From NCBI RefSeq assembly GCF_036021035.1, contig NZ_CP107930.1:4674006-4738005 (forward strand): a stretch of 64,000 nt of DNA. The letters are read 5' to 3'. The notes beneath the pieces were generated by a model. It was not told the DNA's origin. It was given only the letters and a program-made list of their open reading frames with translations, and did not search any database. The number at the start of each line of letters is the position of its first letter. The stretch's first letter is position 1. The translations under genes were made by a program, and so were the position numbers. This stretch comes from Kineococcus sp. NBC_00420 (GTDB lineage: Bacteria; Actinomycetota; Actinomycetes; Actinomycetales; Kineococcaceae). Shown here piece after piece: positions 20,094 to 29,330 of the stretch.

Positions 20094-21185
20094 ATGGCCC
20101 GCGTGCTGCGGATCGAGGCCGACGGCGGCTCCCGGGGCAACCCGGGACCGGCCGGCTTCGGCGCCGTCGTGAAGGACGCGACGAGCGGTGAGGTCCTCGC
20201 CGAGGTCGCGGAGTCGATCGGGCGGGCCACCAACAACGTCGCCGAGTACCGCGGACTGGTCGCGGGGTTGCGGGCGGCGCACGCCATCGACCCGGACGCG
20301 CGGATCGAGGTCCGGATGGACTCCAAGCTCGTCGTGGAGCAGATGTCGGGACGCTGGCAGATCAAGCACGCCGACATGCGCACCCTGGCCCAGGAGGCCC
20401 GCGCGCTGGTCCGGCCGGGTCTGGTGGACTTCGGCTGGATCCCGCGGGCGCAGAACTCCCACGCCGACCGTCTCGCCAACGAGGCCATGGACGCGGCCGC
20501 GGCGGGCCGGCAGTGGCAGCGCGCGACCGTCGCCCCGGCGGCCGCCTCCGGCGGTTCCGCCGCTGCGGCGGACCCCGACGCAGCGCCGACCGTCCTCGTC
20601 CTCGTGCGCCACGGTTCGACCCTGCTGACCGAGCAGCGCCGGGTCTCCGGCCGCTACGGCGAGGACCCGGAACTCTCCGAGAGCGGCCTCGCCGAAGTGC
20701 GGTCCGCCGCGGCCTGCAGGGACGTCGCGGGCGCCGACGTCGTCGTCTCCTCGACGATGCGCCGTTCCCAGCAGACCGCGCGGGCCATCGCCGACGCCCT
20801 CGGTGTCGACGTCGTGACCGACCCGCAGTGGGACGAGACCGACTTCGGTGAGTGGGACGGCCTGACGGCCGGTGAGGTCGTCAAGCGCTGGCCCCGGGAG
20901 TTCGCCGCCTGGAACGACTCCCCGGACGCGGCCCCGCCCGGCGGGGAGTCCCTGCTGACCGTGGAACGACGGGTCCTCGCCGCCCGCGACGCGCTCCTGC
21001 GGCGCTGGGCCGGGAAGCGGGTCGTCCTGGTCAGCCACGGCGACCCGCTGCGGGTGCTGCTCCGCTCCGTCCTCGGGGTGGACGGGCGGATGCAGCGCCG
21101 GATCCACGTGGACCCGGGCTCGCGCACCCTGCTGCGCTACCGCGCCGACGGCACGTCCGAGGTGCTGGCCGTCAACCGCGTCTGA
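20094..21185 (+). CDS. Bifunctional RNase HI / acid phosphatase (histidine phosphatase) fusion
   Basis: A 363-aa fusion. Residues 1-135 are an RNase H1 domain with the acidic residues D10, E51, D76 and D125, for cleaving RNA in RNA-DNA hybrids. An Ala/Gly linker (about 140-165) leads to a histidine-phosphatase domain beginning with RHG at 172-174 and closing with SHGDPLRVLL near residue 310. In M. tuberculosis the homologue Rv2228c has both RNase H and CobC-like phosphatase activity. The ATG at 20094 lies 2 bp after the zinc-ribbon stop. The 3' end overlaps the convergent MMPL gene by 49 bp. Confidence 0.92.
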   Translation: MARVLRIEADGGSRGNPGPAGFGAVVKDATSGEVLAEVAESIGRATNNVAEYRGLVAGLRAAHAIDPDARIEVRMDSKLVVEQMSGRWQIKHADMRTLAQEARALVRPGLVDFGWIPRAQNSHADRLANEAMDAAAAGRQWQRATVAPAAASGGSAAAADPDAAPTVLVLVRHGSTLLTEQRRVSGRYGEDPELSESGLAEVRSAAACRDVAGADVVVSSTMRRSQQTARAIADALGVDVVTDPQWDETDFGEWDGLTAGEVVKRWPREFAAWNDSPDAAPPGGESLLTVERRVLAARDALLRRWAGKRVVLVSHGDPLRVLLRSVLGVDGRMQRRIHVDPGSRTLLRYRADGTSEVLAVNRV

Positions 21186-23182
21186 CGCTCGTCCGAGGAG
21201 TCGAGCGCGCTGGGCCACCACACCCGGTGGCCCAGCAGGGCGAACAGCGCCGGCACGAGGACCGTTCGCACCAGCAGCGTGTCGAGCAGGACGCCGATGC
21301 CGACGACGACCCCGATCTGGGTCAGGACGATGAGTGGCAGGACGCCGAGGACGGCGAACACCGCGGCCAGCAGGATCCCGGCGCTCGTGATCACCCCACC
21401 GGTGACCGCGACGCCGACCCGGACCGCCTCCCGCGTCCCCAGCTCCGGGGTCTCCTCCCGGATCCGCGTGACGAGGAAGATGTTGTAGTCCACCCCGAGC
21501 GCGACGAGGAACAGCAGCGAGAGCAGCGGGACCTGGTTGTCCAGGCCCGGCATCCCCGCGACGTGGGTGAAGAGCAGGTTCGCGGCCCCCAGCGCGGCGG
21601 CGTAGGTCGCGAGCACCGTCACCACGAGCAGCAACGGGGCCACCAGGGAGCGCAGCAGCGCGATCAGGACGACGAGCACCACGAGGACCACCAGCGGCGT
21701 CACGACCAGCAGGTCGCGGACCGTCGCGGTCCGGGTGTCGAGGGCCTCGGCCTCCGTACCGCCGACGAGGGTGTCCGGGGCCACGGCCTGCACGGCGCTC
21801 CGCAGCCGCTCCACGGTCTCCCGGCTCTGCGCCGACCCCGGTTCGGCGTCGAGGGTGGCGAGCAGTTCGCTCACCCCGTCCGCGGTGCGTCCCGGCCTGA
21901 CCCCGTCGACGCCGGTCACACCCTCGGCAGCGGCGAGCACCGCGCCCAGCTTCCCCGCGTCCCCGCGGACGAGGACCTGCGCGGGTTCGGCCGCGGCGCC
22001 GGGGAAGTGCTCCGACAGCGTGCGCGAGCCGTCCACGGACTCCGCGGAGACCCGGAACTGGTCGGTCTGCTGCAGGCCCAGCGACGCGCCGGTCAGCCCC
22101 GTGGCCAGCGCCCCGAGCAGCACCACGGAGCCGATGACGATGCGGGTGGGGCGGGCCAGGACGGCCCCGGCGATCCGCGCCCAGACCCCGGTGCGGGTCG
22201 TCTCGACCGAGCCCACCGTCGGGACGAACGGCCAGAACAACCGTCGTCCGCAGACCACGAGGGCGCTCGGCAGCACCAGCAGCCCGAACACGAGGGCGAC
22301 GACGATCCCGATCGCGGCGTCGCGGCCGATGGTCTTGTCCGCCGGCAGGACGGCCGCCTGCAGGGTCAGCAGCGCGAGCACGACGGTGGTCGCGCTCGCG
22401 GCGATCGCCGGCCCGGCCCCCCGCAGGGCCTTGCGCATCGCCGCGCGCCGGTCGGGTTCGCGACGCAGCTCCTCGCGGTAGCGGGCGATGAGCAGCAGGG
22501 CGTAGTCCGTCCCGGCGCCGAAGACGAGGACGCTCGTGATGCCGGTCGCGGAGGGGTCGACCGGGGAGTCCGTGAGGCGCCCGACGATCTCCAGCAACCG
22601 GGTGGTGACCTGGTCCGCGATCCCGACGACGACCAGCGGGATCAGCCACAGCACGGGGGAGCGGTAGGTGATGAGCAGCAGCAGCGCCACCACCGCGGCC
22701 GTGACCAGCAGCAGCCGTGTGTTCGCGCCGCTGAAGGAGTCGGCGATGTCGACGCTGAACGCCGGCCCACCGGTGACCTCGACCGTGAGCCCGGCCGGCA
22801 GGTCGCGGGCGACCCGGGCGCGGAGGTCCGTCACGGTGGCGGCCAGTTCCTCGCGGGGGACGTCGACCTGGACGGGCACGGTCACGAGCACCGCCTGCCC
22901 GTCCTCGCTGGGGATCGGGGTCCCCAGGGCGCTCGCGGTGGCGAGGTCGGCGGGGGTGAGGGTGGAGTCGCGGGAGTAGACGACGAGCAGGCTCCCGGCC
23001 CCGTCGTCGGGGAGGGTGGCGGCGAGTTCCGCCGCGCGGACGGACTCCGCCGAGGCGGGGGGCCCGCTGGTCGCGGAGGTGCCCGCGGGGGCCTCGCCAC
23101 CGAAGGCGTTCACCCCACCGGCGAGGAGGACCGCGGCGAGCAGCACGAGCCACGCCGTCAGACGGCCGGTCAGGAAACGCAT
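21137..23182 (-). CDS. MMPL/RND-type transporter
   Basis: An inner-membrane exporter of the MMPL family, 681 aa from the ATG at 23182. It shows the twofold MMPL layout: one N-terminal helix, an extracytoplasmic loop (about residues 35-150), five clustered helices with GAGTDYALLLIARYREEL, a second helix and loop, then five helices with LGVDYNIFLVTRIREE. The paired GxDY motifs mark the proton-relay region. Substrates in this family range from drugs to lipids. A MarR regulator is divergent across a 69-bp gap with two palindromes, so the pump is probably induced by its substrate. A GTG at 23188 is an alternative start. Confidence 0.88.
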   Translation of the reverse strand: MRFLTGRLTAWLVLLAAVLLAGGVNAFGGEAPAGTSATSGPPASAESVRAAELAATLPDDGAGSLLVVYSRDSTLTPADLATASALGTPIPSEDGQAVLVTVPVQVDVPREELAATVTDLRARVARDLPAGLTVEVTGGPAFSVDIADSFSGANTRLLLVTAAVVALLLLITYRSPVLWLIPLVVVGIADQVTTRLLEIVGRLTDSPVDPSATGITSVLVFGAGTDYALLLIARYREELRREPDRRAAMRKALRGAGPAIAASATTVVLALLTLQAAVLPADKTIGRDAAIGIVVALVFGLLVLPSALVVCGRRLFWPFVPTVGSVETTRTGVWARIAGAVLARPTRIVIGSVVLLGALATGLTGASLGLQQTDQFRVSAESVDGSRTLSEHFPGAAAEPAQVLVRGDAGKLGAVLAAAEGVTGVDGVRPGRTADGVSELLATLDAEPGSAQSRETVERLRSAVQAVAPDTLVGGTEAEALDTRTATVRDLLVVTPLVVLVVLVVLIALLRSLVAPLLLVVTVLATYAAALGAANLLFTHVAGMPGLDNQVPLLSLLFLVALGVDYNIFLVTRIREETPELGTREAVRVGVAVTGGVITSAGILLAAVFAVLGVLPLIVLTQIGVVVGIGVLLDTLLVRTVLVPALFALLGHRVWWPSALDSSDERQTRLTASTSDVPSAR

Positions 23183-23191
23183 GGTCACCTC

Positions 23192-23218
23192 ATTCAGTGA
23201 ATCTCTCAGTGACTGAGA
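23192..23218 (+). promoter_or_regulatory. Two adjacent palindromes: probable MarR operators
   Basis: ATTCAGTGAAT (23192-23202; 5-1-5) and TCTCAGTGACTGAGA (23204-23218; 7-1-7) are both exact inverted repeats around a central G, sharing the half-site TCAGTGA. They lie between the divergent MMPL gene and marR-type gene, in an AT-richer patch, where a MarR dimer could control both promoters. Confidence 0.7.
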
Positions 23219-23251
23219 TGTCTACCGGTCGAGGAGTAGGATGGCAAACCG

Positions 23252-23734
23252 ATGAGCATGTACCGGCCCCGAGACACTCCCCGCGCCCGCCGCGAGCAGG
23301 AGGTCGTCGACGACCTCCGCGACCTGGTGGGCGTCTCCGAACGCATCGCGCACGCCTTCGCCGCCCGGCACGGCCTGCACCCCACCGACCTGCAGGCCCT
23401 CATCCACGTGATGCGGCGCGAAGGCGCGGGGGACCCGTTGACCGCGGGCGAGCTCGCCGGTCTGCTGAACGTGACGACCGGGGCCGCGACCGGCGTGGTG
23501 GACCGCCTCGAACGGCACGGCCACCTGCGCCGCGACCGCGGCGACACCGACCGCCGCAAGGTGTTCCTGCGCTACGGCGAACCCGGCCAGGTTCTGGCCC
23601 AGGAGTTCTTCGGACCCCTCGGCCGGCGCTCCACCGCGGTGATGGACCAGTTCGACGACGCCGAGCTCGACGTGGTGCACCGCTTCCTGACCGGCATGGG
23701 CCGGGCGTTCACGGAGCACCACGACGAGCTCTGA
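23252..23734 (+). CDS. MarR-family transcriptional regulator
   Basis: A 160-aa winged-helix regulator. Residues ~50-105 carry the DNA-binding domain: TAGELAGLLNVTTGAATGVVDRLERHG as recognition helices, then the wing DRGDTDRRKVFLR with the conserved DxRxxxL-like pattern. Flanking helices form the dimer interface. MarR proteins usually repress neighbouring efflux genes until a phenolic or cationic ligand binds, so it likely represses the divergent MMPL exporter and itself through the palindromes at 23192-23218. Its stop codon is directly adjacent to the jetC stop codon, with no spacer. Confidence 0.92.
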   Translation: MSMYRPRDTPRARREQEVVDDLRDLVGVSERIAHAFAARHGLHPTDLQALIHVMRREGAGDPLTAGELAGLLNVTTGAATGVVDRLERHGHLRRDRGDTDRRKVFLRYGEPGQVLAQEFFGPLGRRSTAVMDQFDDAELDVVHRFLTGMGRAFTEHHDEL

Positions 23735-26700
23735 TCAGCTCACCCCTGCGGCGTCGGCGTCGGCGTCGGCATCGACCAGCGTGATCGCCTTCGCGTAGCC
23801 GCCGGGGGTCTTGGTCACCTCGATGACCCGCTGCATCAGCGGTTCGATGGCCGGCACCTTGTCCAGCGGCGCCGCGATGACGAGCTGGAACCCCAGCCCG
23901 CGCCAGGCGTTCACCCCGCGGGCGGTGAACTCGCCGTCGGACTTCACGAAACCCTCGTCGAGGAACACCGGGGCGAAGACGGGCAGGGCGTTGCGGCTCG
24001 TCCCGAGCTGGTAGCGCAACGCGGCACCGACGATGAACGCGATGAGTTCCTGGACCTCGCCGCCGGACTTGCCACCGAGGTGGTCGTAGATGCTCAGCGT
24101 CGCCCTGGTCTCGGCGTCGACCCGCAGCGCCCGGACCGAGGTGTGCTTGCGGACGTCGAGCAGCAGTTCGCGTTCCGAGGCCGCCCCGGCGCCGCTGCGG
24201 ATGCGGTCGATGAACCCGCGCAGGGCGAGGAAGCGGGCCTCGACGGCCGCGGGGTCGTCGATCCGCGTCGTGCCCGACGCCAGCTCGCGCAGTTCCCGCT
24301 GGAACACCGCGACCTCGGGGATCACCTGCGGCTGGACCTCGATGTGCAGGCGGTCCTGGTGCGGCCCGAACGGGAGGCCGGCGAGGATCTCGTTCACCGG
24401 GGCCAGCCGGTTCACGATCTCGGCGCCGGCCTGGCGCAACCTCGTCTGCAGGGTGAGCAGGTCGTCGCTGGACCAGCTGAGCACCTGGGACCGGAACTCC
24501 TCGGCCCGCGCCGCGAGTCCCTGCTTCGTCAGCTCGTCCAGGATCTCGCGGTACCCCTCGTAGGAGCCGACGCCCTGGCCCAGGTTCGGCTGCGGCCAGC
24601 GGCTCTGGAACGCCCGGAAGGCGCGCTCCAAGCGGGCGGCGGCGTCCGCCTCGCGCCCGACGGCGGCGACCCGTCCCTCGGAGGTGGCCTGCTGGATCTT
24701 GGGTTGCACCCGGCGGAAGTTCTCCAGGGTGTCCTCGGTCCGGTACCGCTGGTGCAGGCCGTCCAGGTGGGCCACCTGTTCCTCGGTCACGCCGACGCCG
24801 CGTTCCTCGAGTTCGAGGAGCAGGTCGTTCACCTCGTCCTGCACGGCGACGAGGTCGCCCCAGACCTTCTCGCCGGACCTGCGCGCGACCTTCGCCGAGG
24901 CCTCGACCTGCCGGGCGAGGTCGGCCTCGGACTCCAGCCGGTCGCGTTCGGCGCCCAGCACCCCGATCTGGTCGTTCGTGGCGAGCAGGGCGTCGATCTC
25001 GGCCTGGCGTCGCGCGATGGCACCCGCGGTCGCCGCCGTGTCGATCTCGGCCCAGCGGACCTCCCCGCGCCGCTGGTGGGCCTTCTCCTGGCGCAGCAGG
25101 GACTCCCGCTGCCCGGCGAGGTCCCGCTGGCGCTGCAGGTGTCCCGCGAGGCGGGCGTCGACGTCCGTGAGCTCGTCCCCGATGCGCTGCAGCAGGGCCT
25201 GGGGTGAGAACCCCAGGATCGCCCGCAGGCCGTCCTGCCCGCCGTGCGCGCCCCGGTCGCCGTTCTGCACCTGACCGGCGTGGGTGATGCGCCGCACGCG
25301 GTCGTCGCGGAAGGCGTCCGGCCCCTCGACCGCGAGGTGGGGGAAGTCCTGGGCCAGCAGCGCGGTGAGCCACCCCCGGTAGGGAGAGTCCTCCGCGACC
25401 CGCAGCCTGCCCACGAGGGTCGCCGGGTCGAGGTCCGGCACCGGGCGGTGGGCCTCGGCGAAGCGGAACTGCACCCGTTTGCGCAGCCGGAGCTGGTCGA
25501 CGCGTTCGCGGAAGGTGGAACGCAACGAGGTCTCGACGACGAGGGTCCGGGCGAAACCCCCGAGCAGGAGTTCCGCGGCGCTGCGCCACTGCTCGTGCTC
25601 GGGGGCGACGTCGAGGAGTTCGGCGGCGAAGGGGAGGTCCTGCGGGGCGATCCCGAGCTGGTCGGCGATGGCGTTGCGGGCCGCGTCCAGGTCGTGGGGG
25701 ACGAGGTCGGAGCGCTGCGAGAACCAGCGCTGCTCGGCGAAGAGCCGCTGCCGGTCGACGAGGTCCGGTGCGGCGGACTCGTCGAGGGCCCGGCTCTGCT
25801 CGTCGAGGCGCTGCAGGGTCGCGGGCAGTTCGCGCAGGAAGTCGGCGGAGGCGCGCTGCTGCGCGGTGAACCCGGCCTGGTCCCGGGGGAGCTCCCCGAG
25901 GACGCGGGTGTGCTCGGCGAACCGCCTCCAGGCGGCCTCGGTGTCGGCGTGCTCCTGCTCGGCGGCCTTCACCTGCAGCCCGAGGGTCTCCAGCGCGCCA
26001 CCGCCCTGGGCCTCGAGCAGCCGTTTCGTGTCGTCGAGCTGCAGGTCCACCGCGAGACGCGCCGCGCGGGCCGCTCGCAGCGACTCGGTGGCCTCGTCGG
26101 CGACGGCCTTGGCCTGGCGCACCTCGACGTCCAGCAGGTCGCGCTCGGTGCGGGCGACCCACGCCCCGAACACGCTGTGGCGCGACGACCCGACCACGTC
26201 GAGCGCGTCGACGAGTGCGATGGCCTCGCGGGCGCCCCGGAGTTCGGCGTGCAGCCGGGGGACCTCGCCGAGGATGGTGATCTGCTCCTCGGCGGTCTTC
26301 ATCGTCTCGTACGTCGCCTCGAGGTCGGTGAAGTGGGTGATCGCGGCGTCGGCGGCCTCGAACGTGCGGGGGCGTTCCAGGACCATCGTCCGGTACAGCT
26401 GGTCGACGGAGACGACCTCGCGGCCGGCCTGGATGCGGCCCAGGAGCTTCATCGCGGCGGTGCCGTCGCCGTCGGCGCCGATGCCCAGCAGGGGGTGCAG
26501 GAAGGCGGCGAACTTCGAGTAGGAGTCGTAGAACTCCAGGCCGCTGAACTGGCGGCGCAGGAGCTTGTGGTCGAAGCGGCGCTCCGCGAAGGGTTCGACG
26601 AGGCGCAGGTCGAAGTCGCCGCGGAACACCGCGAGGTGGTCCTTGACGTCGCGCGGGTCCTTCGCCGACGCGGGCGCGAAGTACAGCCGCATCGTCGTGA

Positions 26701-27136
26701 CGCTCTGACCTCCGGTGTGCCGGAACGTGAACGCGAGACCGGACCAGGCGTTCGTCGCGTTCCCACCGGCGTCGCGACCGCGCAACGTCTCGTCGCGGTT
26801 CCTGCCCGTGTCCTCGTCGAGGACCTCGTCGAGCTTCCCGCGCACGTAGGACAGCGGGTTGCGCTGGGTCGAGGAACGGGCGCGGCCCGTGGTGGCGTCG
26901 TTGCTGGCGCCGTTGAACGCGGTCGTGGTGTTCATCATGACCGCGATGTAGGCGTCCAGCGTGGTCGACTTCCCCGTGCCGGAGGCGCCGGTGATGAGGT
27001 TCGCCCGGGGGTCGAACTCGACCCGGTGGTAGCCGTCGAAACCACCCCAGTTCACCAGTTGGACGTGGGCGACGTGCCACTGCTGGTGACCGGCACCGGC
27101 CAGGGCCAGCCCCGGGATCATCGGTCCGTCGTTCAC
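23735..27136 (-). CDS. jetC: Wadjet-type SMC ATPase JetC (MukB-like)
   Basis: Large SMC-like ATPase, 1133 aa, the motor of the Wadjet/MksBEF complex that extrudes DNA loops and recognises small circular plasmids. The Walker A motif GASGTGKST is at residues 50-58. Long coiled-coil arms fill most of residues 280-950. A signature-like GGKSGGE and a Walker B segment ending VFLDEGF (about 1057-1063) close the head domain. The GTG at 27136 overlaps the jetB stop by 4 nt (GTGA). The C-terminus ends in an alternating DADADADA tail encoded by a GTCGGC repeat. The nuclease jetD, normally next, is not found downstream, where a convergent MarR gene begins at once. Confidence 0.93.
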   Translation of the reverse strand: MNDGPMIPGLALAGAGHQQWHVAHVQLVNWGGFDGYHRVEFDPRANLITGASGTGKSTTLDAYIAVMMNTTTAFNGASNDATTGRARSSTQRNPLSYVRGKLDEVLDEDTGRNRDETLRGRDAGGNATNAWSGLAFTFRHTGGQSVTTMRLYFAPASAKDPRDVKDHLAVFRGDFDLRLVEPFAERRFDHKLLRRQFSGLEFYDSYSKFAAFLHPLLGIGADGDGTAAMKLLGRIQAGREVVSVDQLYRTMVLERPRTFEAADAAITHFTDLEATYETMKTAEEQITILGEVPRLHAELRGAREAIALVDALDVVGSSRHSVFGAWVARTERDLLDVEVRQAKAVADEATESLRAARAARLAVDLQLDDTKRLLEAQGGGALETLGLQVKAAEQEHADTEAAWRRFAEHTRVLGELPRDQAGFTAQQRASADFLRELPATLQRLDEQSRALDESAAPDLVDRQRLFAEQRWFSQRSDLVPHDLDAARNAIADQLGIAPQDLPFAAELLDVAPEHEQWRSAAELLLGGFARTLVVETSLRSTFRERVDQLRLRKRVQFRFAEAHRPVPDLDPATLVGRLRVAEDSPYRGWLTALLAQDFPHLAVEGPDAFRDDRVRRITHAGQVQNGDRGAHGGQDGLRAILGFSPQALLQRIGDELTDVDARLAGHLQRQRDLAGQRESLLRQEKAHQRRGEVRWAEIDTAATAGAIARRQAEIDALLATNDQIGVLGAERDRLESEADLARQVEASAKVARRSGEKVWGDLVAVQDEVNDLLLELEERGVGVTEEQVAHLDGLHQRYRTEDTLENFRRVQPKIQQATSEGRVAAVGREADAAARLERAFRAFQSRWPQPNLGQGVGSYEGYREILDELTKQGLAARAEEFRSQVLSWSSDDLLTLQTRLRQAGAEIVNRLAPVNEILAGLPFGPHQDRLHIEVQPQVIPEVAVFQRELRELASGTTRIDDPAAVEARFLALRGFIDRIRSGAGAASERELLLDVRKHTSVRALRVDAETRATLSIYDHLGGKSGGEVQELIAFIVGAALRYQLGTSRNALPVFAPVFLDEGFVKSDGEFTARGVNAWRGLGFQLVIAAPLDKVPAIEPLMQRVIEVTKTPGGYAKAITLVDADADADAAGVS

Positions 27137-27840
27137 AGCGTCTCCTGCAGGGCCTCGGGCGAATCGTGGGTGGGGGTCTCGGGGCCCGTGAGTCGGGCGA
27201 CGATGCGCTGGACGACGTCCACGGGCAGCAGGAGTTCCAGGATCGGGGACACCCGGTAGCGGTTCTCCGTCCCGGTGCGCAGCAGGACCTCCTGGCGCAG
27301 CAGGCTGTCGACGGCCGTCGCGGCCTGCTGCTCGTCACGGGCCCGGTTGGTGCTGCTCAACGGCCGGAAGTGGCCGACCTCGTCGACGAGTTCGGCGCGT
27401 TCGACGAACACCTGGGCCTCCCCGGAGGCCGCGCGGGAGCGGGCGAGGCGGCGCAGGCAGATCAGCAGGATCGTCTCCTCCCGCGACCACGGCTGGTCGA
27501 AGAGCAGGGTCGGGAACCGCTGGCCGTCACGGGCGGCCGCCTGCTGCTTGTAGGCGACCTGGTGGTCGGTGTCGATCACGAGGTCGAGGAACAGGTCGTT
27601 CAGCCGGGCCCGGACCGCCCGCTGGTGCTCCAGCAGGATCCGCCAGGGTCGGGGGTGCGCCTCGGCGGAGAGGTAGCGGCGTTTCAGCAGCTGCACCAGG
27701 ACCGCCCGCACCGCCTGCGGCAGGGTGCCGGTGTCGCCCGGGAAGAGACCGTCCTCGTCGAGGGTGGTCTCCGACCCCTGGTCGAGCGCTTCGAGGGCCT
27801 CCGGTTCGGCGTCGGTCCACTCGTCCTCGGGCGTGCTCAT
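27133..27840 (-). CDS. jetB: Wadjet subunit JetB (DUF4194, MukE-like)
   Basis: A 235-aa winged-helix protein of the DUF4194 type, which bridges the JetA kleisin and the JetC heads. After an acidic N-terminus (about residues 1-35), the core includes RRYLSAEAHPRPWRILLEHQ, LFLDLVIDTDHQVAYKQQA and WSREETILLICLRRL, wording typical of JetB/MksE-like subunits, and ends with a second winged helix (ENRYRVSPILELLLP). The ATG at 27840 overlaps the jetA stop (ATGA), and the gene's stop overlaps the jetC start, so all three subunits are translationally coupled, fitting a fixed stoichiometry. Confidence 0.9.
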   Translation of the reverse strand: MSTPEDEWTDAEPEALEALDQGSETTLDEDGLFPGDTGTLPQAVRAVLVQLLKRRYLSAEAHPRPWRILLEHQRAVRARLNDLFLDLVIDTDHQVAYKQQAAARDGQRFPTLLFDQPWSREETILLICLRRLARSRAASGEAQVFVERAELVDEVGHFRPLSSTNRARDEQQAATAVDSLLRQEVLLRTGTENRYRVSPILELLLPVDVVQRIVARLTGPETPTHDSPEALQETL

Positions 27841-29330
27841 GCGGGGGTCTCGATCTCCTGCTCAGGGGTGGCGAACGTCAGGTCGGGGCCGCGGAAGCGG
27901 TGCACGACGCCGTCGGGGCGGGTCGTGGTGTAGACCGTGGCGCCGGGGGAGGTGTCCGGGTCACCGCCGGCGGCGGAGACGGCCAGGTGCAGCAACCCCA
28001 TCAGGTCGGCGGGACGGCGCAGGTCGCCCGGGAGCTCGTCGAACAGCTCGCCGGTGCCGGTCACCCCGTCCTCGCGCCCTCCGGTCAGGGCGGCGCGCAA
28101 CCGCTCGAAGTCCGGTCCGCCCCAGCGCTTCAGCTGTTCCAGCGAGGACGACGCGGCGGGGGTGTCCACGTGCTCGCGCAACGGCGGGGGGCTGGCGTCG
28201 TCGGCGGGGTCGTGCAGGCGGGTCCGCAGGGTGGTGATCGCGATCCGGGCCGCGGGCACCGGCAGGTCGAGGTCGAGGGTGGCCCGGGGCCCGGCGGTGG
28301 CGACCCACCCCGTCAGGGCGTCCGCTGCCGCGCGCAGCGCGTCGTCGAGTTCCCGGTCGCGCAGCGGGTCGTGGCGCAGGATGTGCGAACGCAACGAGGC
28401 GGACAACCGCCGACGCTGCTCCAGCACGAGTTCGATGCCCTCCGCGATGGTCTCCAGCGTCGTCCGCAACGCCGAGCGCTGCTCGGAGCTCAGGTCCGCG
28501 GCGAAGTCGTGGTCGAGGATCGAGGTGAGGTCCGAGCCCAGCGCGCGGGCCGTCGCCTCGTCCCGGACGAGTTCGACGGCACCGGCGAACGCCCGCCCGG
28601 ACATCGACTCCGTCAGCATCTCCTCGGCCCGGCGCAGGTAGTCGTCGAGGACGTCACCCGAGGGGCGCGTCTCGGCGCGGAAGTCGCCCACGATCTCGCG
28701 GTGGATGCGGCGGACCTCCTCGGAGACCCGCAGGAAGTCGCCGGGCAGGGCCGAGAGCAGGTCCTCGAGGTTGAGGTACTCCCCGAGCATCTGCTCCCGG
28801 GACGCGTGCTCCACCTCGCCCCCCGCCAGCAGCCGGTCCCGTTCCAGGGTGAGGTGGCGGATCTGCTCGTCGAGGCGCTGCACGCGGACGTCGCGGTCCT
28901 GGGTGGCCTCCAGGGCGCACCGGCGCGCCACCTCGAGGATGGTCCGGATGCGCGACTCGCCCAGCAGGACACGCTGCCCGGACAGGCGGGAGACCTGCTC
29001 CATCGCGTCCTGGGTGTGCGAGGTCAGCGCGTACTCCTCCTCGCCGTCCTCGCCCGTGGGGGCCAGGGAGAGCCACTGCTCGCGGACCCAGGTCCGGACC
29101 AGCTCGCGCGAGGGGGTGTCGGGGATCTCGTGGCCGTGCAGCGCCACCTCCTCCAGCAGCCCCTGGACCTGGGCGTGGAAGCGGTCGGCGGGGATGCGGG
29201 TGCGCTGCCCGCCGAAGGCGCACGTCAGGACGGCGACGACCAGCGGACCGCTGGGGCGGCGCAGGAGGTTGAGCGTCGGCCGCGCGAACGCCTGGGTGGC
29301 GCGCGCCAGGTCGTCGCGGATGTTGCTCAT
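27837..29330 (-). CDS. jetA: Wadjet kleisin subunit JetA (DUF3375, MukF-like)
   Basis: A 497-aa protein of the DUF3375 type, the kleisin-like subunit of type I Wadjet complexes. It begins with a helical winged domain (LLRRPSGPLVVAVLTCAFG, then DRFHAQVQGLLEEVA), continues with a helical middle rich in Arg/Glu, and ends with a C-terminal winged region. I prefer the ATG at 29330, which follows GGGGACC, over the ATG at 29345. A TACGGT -10-like motif lies at 29375-29380, about 45 bp upstream, so the operon probably starts here. It heads jetA-jetB-jetC. Nothing upstream (a small membrane protein and a sugar transporter) belongs to the system. Confidence 0.9.
   Translation of the reverse strand: MSNIRDDLARATQAFARPTLNLLRRPSGPLVVAVLTCAFGGQRTRIPADRFHAQVQGLLEEVALHGHEIPDTPSRELVRTWVREQWLSLAPTGEDGEEEYALTSHTQDAMEQVSRLSGQRVLLGESRIRTILEVARRCALEATQDRDVRVQRLDEQIRHLTLERDRLLAGGEVEHASREQMLGEYLNLEDLLSALPGDFLRVSEEVRRIHREIVGDFRAETRPSGDVLDDYLRRAEEMLTESMSGRAFAGAVELVRDEATARALGSDLTSILDHDFAADLSSEQRSALRTTLETIAEGIELVLEQRRRLSASLRSHILRHDPLRDRELDDALRAAADALTGWVATAGPRATLDLDLPVPAARIAITTLRTRLHDPADDASPPPLREHVDTPAASSSLEQLKRWGGPDFERLRAALTGGREDGVTGTGELFDELPGDLRRPADLMGLLHLAVSAAGGDPDTSPGATVYTTTRPDGVVHRFRGPDLTFATPEQEIETPA

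Noticed and set aside
19902-23153. 1083-aa minus-strand ORF
   Set aside because: Arg/Pro/Gly-rich shadow crossing three real genes; no motif, and the MMPL frame is clearly coding.
21137-23734. JetD hidden among the genes downstream of jetC
   Set aside because: The two genes there are on unrelated templates (MarR and MMPL) with clear family motifs; no TOPRIM or DUF2220-like frame remains.
23740-23780. GTCGGC tandem units as a CRISPR or tandem-repeat locus
   Set aside because: Only a few 6-bp units without spacers, fully inside the jetC reading frame.
23709-27338. 1209-aa minus-strand ORF
   Set aside because: Frame-shifted shadow of jetC with an Arg-rich composition; jetC has intact Walker motifs and coupled neighbours.
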